Positions 1-7,200 of a stretch of DNA of 8,770 bases are shown here, piece after piece (position 1 is the stretch's first letter; the number at the start of each line of letters is the position of its first letter). Source of the stretch: an uncultured Lachnospiraceae bacterium (GTDB lineage Bacteria > Bacillota > Clostridia > Lachnospirales > Lachnospiraceae); contig CAKRJK010000047.1 of NCBI GenBank assembly GCA_934351705.1, positions 1-8,770 of the forward strand, read 5' to 3'. The notes under the pieces are model-generated. The model was given only the letters and a program-made list of their open reading frames with translations. It searched no databases and had not been told where the DNA came from. A program made the position numbers and the translations under genes.

Positions 1-448
1 TCTTATTGATGAATGCCATTCTCGGTACATTGTAGGTGTCAGCCTGACGCCATACGTTCTCAGACTGAGGCTCAACACCACCCTTTGCACAGAAGACACC
101 AACGGCGCCGTCCAATACACGAAGTGAACGCTCAACTTCAACTGTGAAGTCAACGTGTCCCGGAGTATCAATGATATTGATACGATGCTCTAAAGCACCC
201 TTTTTCGGTTTGCAGTTCTCCTGCTCTGTCCAGTGACATGTTGTAGCGGCTGAAGTAATTGTGATACCTCTTTCCTGCTCCTGCTCCATCCAGTCCATGG
301 TTGCAGTACCTTCGTGAGTATCACCGATCTTATAATTAACACCGGTATAATATAAAATACGCTCTGTCAATGTTGTCTTACCTGCATCGATATGAGCCAT
401 AATACCAATGTTTCTGGTTCTCTCTAATGGATATTCTCTTCCAGCCAA
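1..448 (-). CDS. fusA: Translation elongation factor G, N-terminal 149 codons (runs off left edge)
   Basis: EF-G is the cytoplasmic GTPase that drives translocation of tRNA and mRNA on the ribosome; it is also the target of fusidic acid. The visible part is the N-terminal half of the G domain. The P-loop AHIDAGKTT lies at residues 18-26, switch [11 protein letters not shown] at 60-69, and the G3 motif DTPGH at 94-98. VWRQAD is at 132-137. The window ends at N148-K149, the start of the G4 motif NKxD. The start is a TTG codon at 446-448: translation from it gives the family N-terminus [15 protein letters not shown], and AAGGAGG (457-463) sits 8 nt upstream. There is no ATG in a comparable position. 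It lies 53 nt downstream of rpsG in the same operon. About 540 further residues are expected outside the window. The segment between switch I and DTPGH ([13 protein letters not shown]) differs from E. coli but is of the clostridial type. Identity is secure. Confidence 0.97.
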   Translation of the reverse strand, partial: MAGREYPLERTRNIGIMAHIDAGKTTLTERILYYTGVNYKIGDTHEGTATMDWMEQEQERGITITSAATTCHWTEQENCKPKKGALEHRINIIDTPGHVDFTVEVERSLRVLDGAVGVFCAKGGVEPQSENVWRQADTYNVPRMAFINK

Positions 449-456
449 GGGATTTT

Positions 457-463
457 CCTCCTT
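457..463 (-). promoter_or_regulatory. Ribosome binding site of fusA
   Basis: AAGGAGG on the minus strand, 8 nt before the TTG codon. This strong site decides the choice of the non-ATG start for EF-G. Confidence 0.9.
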
Positions 464-480
464 AATTTTCTATATTCTAC

Positions 481-501
481 ACCAAACAAACTGCCTTTGG
501 T
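481..501 (-). other. Small inverted repeat between rpsG and fusA
   Basis: On the minus strand ACCAAA and TTTGGT can form a 6-bp stem with a 9-nt loop, starting at the first base after the rpsG stop codon. No T-tract follows and fusA starts shortly after, so it is not a convincing terminator. It may mark an RNA processing or stability element, or be chance. Confidence 0.3.
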
Positions 502-1147
<646 letters not shown>

Positions 1148-1567
1148 TTATTTAGCATCTTTTGGTCTCTTAGCACCGTATTTGGAACGAGCCTGTTTTC
1201 TGTTAGCTACACCTGCTGTATCAAGTGTTCCACGGATGATATGGTATCTTGTACCTGGTAAGTCTTTTACTCTACCACCACGGATCAGAACAACGCTATG
1301 CTCCTGTAAGTTGTGACCTTCACCCGGAATGTAAGATGTTACTTCGATTCCGTTAGAAAGACGAACTCTGGCAATTTTTCTAAGAGCTGAGTTAGGTTTT
1401 TTAGGAGTTGCAGTCTTAACTGCTGTACAAACACCTCTCTTCTGTGGAGAAGATGTATCAGTCGGTTTCTTCTTTAAAGAGTTGTAACCTTTCTGAAGTG
1501 CAGGTGCTGTAGACTTCTTTACAGATGTCTGACGTCCTTTTCTTACTAACTGGTTAAATGTTGGCAT
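1148..1567 (-). CDS. rpsL: 30S ribosomal protein S12
   Basis: S12 sits at the decoding centre on the shoulder of the 30S subunit and contributes to decoding accuracy. The 139-residue protein starts [13 protein letters not shown] and contains [20 protein letters not shown] (54-64), [25 protein letters not shown] (described by position, 81-105) and a basic C-terminus. Compared with E. coli S12 it has about 13 extra residues around positions 25-42, as is usual in Firmicutes. The lysines equivalent to E. coli K43 and K88, where streptomycin resistance changes occur, are K56 and K101 here, both unchanged. The ATG at 1565-1567 is chosen from the conserved N-terminus and an AGGAGG site 8 nt upstream. 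The ATG 13 codons further upstream lies before the ribosome binding site and is rejected. It is the first gene of the str operon, read from the promoter at 1625-1653. Confidence 0.97.
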   Translation of the reverse strand: MPTFNQLVRKGRQTSVKKSTAPALQKGYNSLKKKPTDTSSPQKRGVCTAVKTATPKKPNSALRKIARVRLSNGIEVTSYIPGEGHNLQEHSVVLIRGGRVKDLPGTRYHIIRGTLDTAGVANRKQARSKYGAKRPKDAK

Positions 1568-1575
1568 GTTTTTCA

Positions 1576-1581
1576 CCTCCT
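1576..1581 (-). promoter_or_regulatory. Ribosome binding site of rpsL
   Basis: AGGAGG (in the context AGGAGGTG) on the minus strand, 8 nt before the ATG. It fixes the S12 start at 1567. Confidence 0.92.
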
Positions 1582-1600
1582 GTGTGTTTTGTTGATAAGT

Positions 1601-1616
1601 GTGCATTTGTATGCAC
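1601..1616 (-). other. Stem-loop at the 5' end of the rpsL mRNA
   Basis: GTGCAT and ATGCAC form a perfect 6-bp stem with the 4-nt loop ACAA (minus strand). The predicted transcription start is about position 1617-1619, so this hairpin would begin within a few nucleotides of the mRNA 5' end, 20 nt before the ribosome binding site. Such 5'-terminal stems can protect mRNA from decay, or the element could bind a regulator. Function is inference; the inverted repeat itself is visible. Confidence 0.45.
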
Positions 1617-1624
1617 GCTAAATT

Positions 1625-1653
1625 ATTATATAAGCATTTTTCGCGGCTGTCAA
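1625..1653 (-). promoter_or_regulatory. Consensus housekeeping promoter of the str operon
   Basis: On the minus strand the -35 box TTGACA (1648-1653) and the -10 box TATAAT (1625-1630) are separated by exactly 17 bp (1631-1647). All 12 consensus positions match the sigma-70/sigma-A promoter. Transcription should start near 1618, giving a leader of about 50 nt before rpsL. Just upstream of the -35 box is an AT-rich segment (1657-1670) that could act as an UP element. This is a strong constitutive promoter, as expected for a ribosomal operon, and it shows that rpsL does not depend on read-through from the surface operon. Confidence 0.92.
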
Positions 1654-1656
1654 GCT

Positions 1657-1670
1657 ATTTTCGCTAAAAT
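1657..1670. other. AT-rich inverted repeat upstream of the -35 box
   Basis: ATTTT-CGCT-AAAAT, 5-bp arms around a 4-nt centre, ends 3 bp upstream of the TTGACA box. The position suits an UP element for the RNA polymerase alpha subunit or an operator. It is short enough to be chance. Confidence 0.3.
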
Positions 1671-1711
1671 CCTGCTTTGCATCAAAGACAAAACGATACC
1701 GGACAAAACAC

Positions 1712-1783
1712 AACCGCAGTATCAAACTACCCGAAACTCTTCTATTCCTCTCATAGAACGAGTCGTAGTTTGATATTGCGGTT
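1712..1783 (-). terminator. Long hairpin, probable terminator of the surface operon
   Basis: Two 19-nt arms (1712-1730 and 1765-1783) are complementary at 18 of 19 positions. Inside, a 4-bp stem (1736-1739 with 1760-1763) and a 6-bp stem (1740-1745 with 1753-1758) continue the structure to a 7-nt loop, so nearly the whole 72 nt can fold into one hairpin. It starts 42 nt after the stop codon of the leucine-rich-repeat gene and lies before the str promoter. The sequence after the hairpin on the minus strand is only moderately T-rich (TTGTGTTTTGT), so this is not a textbook Rho-independent terminator. In a plus-strand RNA the one mismatch (1719/1776) would be a G-U pair and the tail TTTATTAT follows, so it could also stop transcription from the other side. 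A mobile palindromic element or a structured RNA is the alternative. Confidence 0.6.
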
Positions 1784-1825
1784 TATTATGTCTGTAAGAC
1801 TTCTATATATATTAGCATTAGGCGA

Positions 1826-3085
1826 TTATGCTGTTTTCTCTTCTTTTCTGCTGCTGATAATCAAATAGATTCCAACAAAGAATACTGCGATACACAAGAT
1901 GACTCTTGCATTCATCTCTGGTCCTGTCTTTGGTGTGCTGTCCAAAACATGTGCTCCACCCGTTGCTCTTCCTCCGACAGAGCCGCTTGCGGTAGTAACT
2001 CCGCCGACTCCTGTTGTCACGCTTGCACCGGAACCGTTTGTCGCTCCGTTTGCTGCACCGTTCGTTCCTGACGGATTTGTGGTGCCGCCGTTTGTTCCTG
2101 CATTATTTGGATCCTGCGGGTCTTCTGAAGGATTGACAGGTGCTGCATCGTCAAGCAGTTCATATTCATAGTTGTATCCGGCTGCAAATGCTTCTCCTGC
2201 GGAACCTGCGTAAGTATAAATAATAGCCGGATCCCAGCTTGCCTGGCTTCCGATGTTCTTAACGCTTGCCGGTATGGTAATTGTCTGAATACCGCTGTCG
2301 GTAAAAGCATTGCTCTCGATGGTTGTAATGCTGGCCGGAACATCTAATGTAGTAATTCCGCCACATCCGCTGAATGCTCCTGTTCCGTATGTTGAGGTAT
2401 TTCCTGCTGTCTGGATACTGGATTTTCCTTCCGGGCAAACCAGAAGTTTGGTCATTCCTTTGTTATAAATACATCCGTCATAAGAAGAATAGCTCGGATT
2501 TCCTCCGCTTACCGTAATGCTTGTAAGATTGCTTGCTCCTTCAAATGCAGAATTTGAAATCACGGTTACACCGGACGGAATATTGATACTTCCTAAGCTG
2601 GTACATTCCGCAAATGCGTTATCTCCGATGCTTCCGACACTTGCCGGCAGATTCACACTGCTTACGGCACTGTTATAAAATGTTCTTGCCGGAACTGCGG
2701 AAATACCGGTTGAACCCAAGTCTACCGATGATAAGCTGCCGCAGTTAGAAAATACTCCCGTTCCCATACTGCTTACACTTCCCGGTATGGAAATACTGGA
2801 TAAGTTTGTACACTCTGCAAATGCATACGCTCCGATGGCTGTCACTGTTGACGGAATGGTAACGCTTGTTACGTTCGTATCCTGAAATGCCCCGTCTGCA
2901 ATCTGTGTTACCGTATCCGGTATTACGACGTCACCGCCGGCTCCGACATATGCATTCAGGATTCCTCCCGAGATATCAAAATCTTCCGCATCATCTGCCA
3001 TTGCTGAAAACGCCGGTATTACCAAGACCGCAAGCATTGCAACGACTAAAAATATGCCTATTCTTCTTTTTGTTTTTCCCTTCAT
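1826..3085 (-). CDS. BspA-type leucine-rich-repeat surface protein with sortase sorting signal
   Basis: A 419-residue exported protein, likely an adhesin or binding protein on the cell wall; the ligand is unknown. Order of parts: a signal peptide (basic MKGKTKRR, hydrophobic 9-27, likely cleavage after AMA at 28-30), then about 9-10 leucine-rich repeats of the LRR_5/BspA type (about 50-285) with the recurring pattern IPxSVTxIGxxAFxxCxxL. A variant repeat DGCIYNKGMTKLLVCPEG lies at 203-220, the inserted form common in BspA proteins. Next are a low-complexity Pro/Asn/Gly/Thr/Ser linker (316-378), the motif TPKTG (384-388), a membrane helix (about 393-410) and the tail RKEEKTA. The last three form a cell wall sorting signal. 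The start has a moderate AGGG site 7 nt upstream. It follows the sortase gene by 25 nt and is therefore probably co-transcribed with, and attached by, that enzyme. It is short for the BspA group. Confidence 0.9.
   Translation of the reverse strand: MKGKTKRRIGIFLVVAMLAVLVIPAFSAMADDAEDFDISGGILNAYVGAGGDVVIPDTVTQIADGAFQDTNVTSVTIPSTVTAIGAYAFAECTNLSSISIPGSVSSMGTGVFSNCGSLSSVDLGSTGISAVPARTFYNSAVSSVNLPASVGSIGDNAFAECTSLGSINIPSGVTVISNSAFEGASNLTSITVSGGNPSYSSYDGCIYNKGMTKLLVCPEGKSSIQTAGNTSTYGTGAFSGCGGITTLDVPASITTIESNAFTDSGIQTITIPASVKNIGSQASWDPAIIYTYAGSAGEAFAAGYNYEYELLDDAAPVNPSEDPQDPNNAGTNGGTTNPSGTNGAANGATNGSGASVTTGVGGVTTASGSVGGRATGGAHVLDSTPKTGPEMNARVILCIAVFFVGIYLIISSRKEEKTA
1922..1936 (-). other. Sortase recognition motif TPKTG of the LRR protein
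   Basis: Codons for TPKTG, followed by PEMNA, a hydrophobic stretch of about 18 residues and a basic tail. It deviates from LPxTG and resembles the (S/P/N)PxTG-like motifs known for clostridial class B sortases. The class B sortase gene two positions upstream in the operon is the expected partner. Confidence 0.85.
1952..2137 (-). repeat. Low-complexity linker coding region with short imperfect DNA repeats
   Basis: This segment encodes the Asn/Gly/Thr/Ser/Ala-rich spacer between the repeat domain and the sorting signal (about residues 317-378). At the DNA level CCGTTTG or CCGTTCG recurs several times between about 2034 and 2095, corresponding to repeated NG codons. Its likely role is to span the cell wall and display the LRR domain. 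The repeats are degenerate, so recent expansion is not evident. Confidence 0.6.
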
Positions 3086-3110
3086 TTCATCGCCCTACTT
3101 TCATTTACGT

Positions 3111-4226
3111 TTATTGTTCTGCAACTTTCTTTGCTACTATATATAGTCTACCATTTTCTACATAGTGATTACAAGTAGAAAGTGTTAATAATTCGTCTCC
3201 GTAGCCAATTGCGTCTTTATCTTCAAAGACTGCACTCTTTTCTACGTTGTCCAAAAAGGCATTAAACTGTTCTTCATTCTCCGCATTCAGAAAATCATAA
3301 TATCGGAAAACATCTTCATCCTGGTATTCCACCTTGCCCAGACAAACCGCCACGACCTCATAAGTTCCCTTCTCATAAAGGGTATCAAACTGGATCATTT
3401 TATGTTTTTGCCAGTAGTCCTCGTCCAGATATTTTTTAAGCGAGCCAAACATGGCATTGCTCTTCATATTGTGACCGTAGATGATAATGTTGGTACTTCT
3501 GTTTACAATATCATTTCTGGAATCAATAAATAATGTTCCGTTTTTGTCTTCCTCGTGGCTAAATGTGTGATTCAGATAATAATTGCTTTCGTTTTTTGAC
3601 TGCATGACCGGATAATCAATAATCGTATCATCTATCTTCAGCCATCCGATAAAATCATTATTTTCTGCATAGATTGCGGCATATTCCGGTAACATTACCG
3701 GTTCTGTTGCTTCGGTTGCCGACGCCTGCCCTTCTGTCTCCTGCGAGGTATCGTCTCTGATTTCTCTCTGTTGTCCGAGCCGGGCTGTCGGTGCCTCCTC
3801 ATCTTCCGCCTGCTGCTTTAACTCCTGCAGACGCTGTGTTTCTTTATTTCCTTTATAGTTGGTGTACTCCAGACCAAAATAAATTAAAAAGCAGATCATC
3901 GCCACGCCGATACAGATAATTCCACCGTATTTTTGCAGCTTGTCGTTTTTTTCTTTTTTCACAACCTCTTTTTTTTCTTCTGTGAGCTGATTCTGTGAAT
4001 AGTTGGCAACTCTTTCCACTACGTCGGCATAGAAAGCCTCCCCTATCGGACTTTTTAAAACTAGTTTTTCATTTTTCATCCAATCGTAGAGATGCAATAC
4101 TACATCCGGATCTTCCATATCTGCGTTCTCGACGATGTAACGAATCGTGTTTACATCGTCGAGTCCGTCACGATATTCTTCGTATGTATCAAAAACGTAT
4201 GCACCTATTCTGTACTCATTTTCCAT
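3111..4226 (-). CDS. srtB: Class B sortase with a cytoplasmic N-terminal domain
   Basis: Membrane-bound cysteine transpeptidase that cleaves a sorting motif between Thr and the next residue and links the protein to cell wall peptidoglycan. The catalytic domain covers about residues 180-371. It has YGHNM with catalytic His252, TLSTC with nucleophile Cys352, and Arg360 in ENGRLYIVAKK. The long His-Cys spacing with a helix-rich insertion and the NDFIGWLKI / YPVMQ segment are class B features. At 371 residues it is well over the usual 230-260. The extra part is an N-terminal acidic, probably helical region (1-99) before a single membrane helix (about 101-119), plus a charged Gln/Glu-rich linker (125-175). 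By the inside-positive rule (basic KKEKNDKLQK before the helix) the N-terminal region is in the cytoplasm. The start lies 2 nt after the stop of the upstream gene with no clear Shine-Dalgarno site, suggesting translational coupling. The downstream LRR protein carries a matching sorting signal. Confidence 0.93.
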   Translation of the reverse strand: MENEYRIGAYVFDTYEEYRDGLDDVNTIRYIVENADMEDPDVVLHLYDWMKNEKLVLKSPIGEAFYADVVERVANYSQNQLTEEKKEVVKKEKNDKLQKYGGIICIGVAMICFLIYFGLEYTNYKGNKETQRLQELKQQAEDEEAPTARLGQQREIRDDTSQETEGQASATEATEPVMLPEYAAIYAENNDFIGWLKIDDTIIDYPVMQSKNESNYYLNHTFSHEEDKNGTLFIDSRNDIVNRSTNIIIYGHNMKSNAMFGSLKKYLDEDYWQKHKMIQFDTLYEKGTYEVVAVCLGKVEYQDEDVFRYYDFLNAENEEQFNAFLDNVEKSAVFEDKDAIGYGDELLTLSTCNHYVENGRLYIVAKKVAEQ

Positions 4227-4228
4227 GT

Positions 4229-7200
4229 TTATTTCACTTTGATGCTCTGAATTGTTGAATATTGTCCGTACACTTTGACACCTTTCATCTTTTTGTAAGC
4301 ACGTACCTTGTAGTAGTAAGTACCTCCGCTTGTCAGCTTCGTCTTTGTATATGTTGTACAGTTACTTCCCTGAGCATTGCGAACCATCTTGTAGTCGCTG
4401 CCTTTCTTTGTACTTTGGTATATCTCATATCCATCTGCTGTCGATTGTTTTGTCCAGACAATCATCGCCTGGGATTTTCTCGGTGATGACAATGTCACTG
4501 TCGGTTTTTGCGGTATGGTATTTGCGGATATAACATCGGTATAATCACTGTAAATCTTTTTCAATCCGTTCTGTATGTAAGCACGTACTTTGTATTGGTA
4601 GGTGGTAGAAGCGGTCAGATCTTTGTCTGTGCAGCCTGTTGTGTTGACTGTTGCGACTTTATCCCACTTCTTTCCGTCCGTACTTCGGAACAGTTCATAT
4701 CCCGAAACAGTTCCTCCCGATTTCCATGAAAGTTTTACGGTAGAAGCTGTTGTTGCAATTTTCTTGAGTCCGATCGGTTCTCCGACCTTAATCTTGAAGT
4801 CGAGCGTCATTGTTCCGCTGTAATTGCCTAATCCGGTTACAACTGCTTTTCCGATACCCGGCTCTTTATTTCTCTCATAGCTTACTTTATAATCGGTATT
4901 TCTTGTTAATTTCTTATTCTCATACCACAAAGTAACGGTCGGTTTCTTCTCGGTTCCGTTGTAAGTAACCGTCTTCATCTTGGTTGCTGTACAGGTAGTG
5001 ATCTTTCTTGTGATGATTTCAAAATCTTTCTCACATACGCCCGTATATTCTCCGATACCCTTCAGACATACGGTTGCTGTACCAACCTCTATGTTGTTGT
5101 TATAAGAAACCTCGTAGTCTTTTCCTTCTACCAGTTGTTTTTTCTTATAAACTGCGGTTACCTGCGGTGTGATCTCATCACCCGTGTAGGTGTATTTGTT
5201 TGCCAGCTTACCAATCTCAGCCTCTACAATATCTTTGGAAATATTGAAGTTTGCTGTCAGCGTTCCGTCGTATACTCCGATACCTTTTACCGTAACTTCT
5301 GCCACGCCGACACCTAAGTTCTTCTTATAAGTAACCTTATAATCTTTACCTAATTCCAGTGTCTTGTCTGCAAATGTTACTTTTACTTCCGGCTCGATCA
5401 GATCTCCGGTATAACACTGCGGATCTATCGGTGCAATCGCACCGTACTTCTCCAGATCTCCTCTGATATTAAAGGTTCTTGAGATACTCTTTGCGTAATT
5501 GCCTTTACCTGTTGCTGTGACTGTCGCCTGTCCCGGATATGTGTTGTCTTCCCAGGTCAACTCATAATCCTGCTCTTCCACAAGCGGCACTCCGTTATAG
5601 TAAACTACAACTTCCGGTGTGAGTTCCTCTCCCGTGTAAGACTGATCCGGTATCTCTGCAATCTCAATTCCGTCGGAATCCAGATCTTTTCTTACGATCT
5701 TAAAGGTCGTGGTAAGTTCTCCGTAGCAACTGTTGATACCGGTAATTGTCACTTCTACTCTTCCGACGTCAACATTATTGTCACTGTACTCTACAATGTA
5801 ATCCTGATCTTTTTCCAATACGACTTCTTCTGTGTTGGAAATCTTGTAAGTCAGCTTCGGTAACGGTGTAATCTCACTTCCTGTGTATCCCTGATCCGGT
5901 ATCTCTTCTAAGATTACATCCGGGTCCTGAATACTCTTTGGAAGAATCTCAAACTCATGTGTGTAAGTATTCTTTACCGTACCTGCATCGTAGTCATTGT
6001 ATGCGGTATAATTTCCGATAAAGGTGATTACAACTTCTGCCATACCGATTTCTTTATTATTGTTATAAGTTACGGTATAGTCTTTATCTTGTTTTAATTT
6101 TGTTTTTGATCTTCCCGGTAATGTATCGTAAATAACAACTGCCGGTGTGATCTCTTTTCCGATATAAGGACTTGCAGTGATAATGTCATCCATAGATGCT
6201 CCGTCGATAAACGTCTGCAAATCTTCTTTCATAATATTTCTCGGACGAATGGTAAAGGTTGCGTTTACCGTACCGCCGTAATTGCCGGCACCGTTGATAA
6301 CCAACGCTCTCTCTCCGCCGCTGATACAATCATCCGGTTTCTCTACCGTATAATCGGTTCCCTTTTCTAACTTCTCTGTACCGTAGTATACAACTAAATC
6401 TTTGTCTACTGATTTTGCTTTTCCGTCATATGTATAGGTCGGAAGCTCCAGTCTTAAATCACCTCTGTTGTATGCTTCATCTAACATTCTTGATACAATC
6501 TTGAAGATCGGATCTGTCTCGGTAAAGGTTCTTGTTCCGGTATAGTTGCCGATTCCCTCGATGGTTCCGTATGCCACACCGATTCGTCTGTTTGTATCTG
6601 CAACGTAAGTTACCTTGTAGTCCGTTCCCTGTATCAGTTTGCGGTCACCCTGCATTAACGGCAGATCCGGTGTCAATACTTCTCCCGTATATTGTGCAGA
6701 CATTACCTCTGTTAAATCTACATCATAGTTTTGTCCGTCAGATTTCTCTGTAATATCTTTTGCCGTAATGTTAAAGCTGGTTGTCTTTTCTCCTGTGTAG
6801 TTGCCGATTCCCTTGATAGTAATGGTTGCTTTTCCTTTGTTGACGTTATTTGTACCGACAACGGTATAATCTGTTCCCGCAACCAGTTCTCTCTTAACCG
6901 CCCCTACGTCATTTTTCTTCTGTTCATACACTTTCAGATTTGGCGGAACAATCGCAGAACCTGTGTATCCCTGGTCTTCCACTCCGTCATATGTGATGTC
7001 ATAGACCGTTGATACATTGATGTCAATCGCTGTGATTTTGTATGTCAAATCCGCTGAACCTTGATAGTTTGCTTTTCCTTCTACATGAATAACGTATGTT
7101 CCTGCATCTTTACATTCGGATACCTCGGTCAACATTCCCGCCGAATCTCTCTTATAATAAGTGCAGGTGTAGTTTGCCGGGTCCATGGATGCGCCGCTGC

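Noticed and set aside
1568..1606. Upstream ATG giving S12 thirteen extra residues
   Set aside because: The AGGAGG site lies between that ATG and the conserved start [11 protein letters not shown], so the upstream codon is in the leader.
1712..1783. Hairpin considered as a tRNA or insertion sequence end
   Set aside because: It has no cloverleaf, anticodon arm or CCA-like features, and there is no transposase gene or target duplication near it.
1558..1868. Plus-strand small open frames across the rpsL promoter and hairpin region
   Set aside because: They overlap the promoter, hairpin and the ends of real genes, lack ribosome binding sites and encode no recognisable protein.
1899..2171. Plus-strand open frame of 90 codons, rich in Pro, Val and Ala
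   Set aside because: It is the antisense image of the Gly/Thr/Asn linker of the LRR protein. There is no ribosome binding site and no known domain.
2017..2343. Minus-strand 108-codon open frame
   Set aside because: It overlaps the LRR gene in another frame of the same strand. The LRR frame has a signal peptide, repeats and a sorting signal, so this is a shadow.
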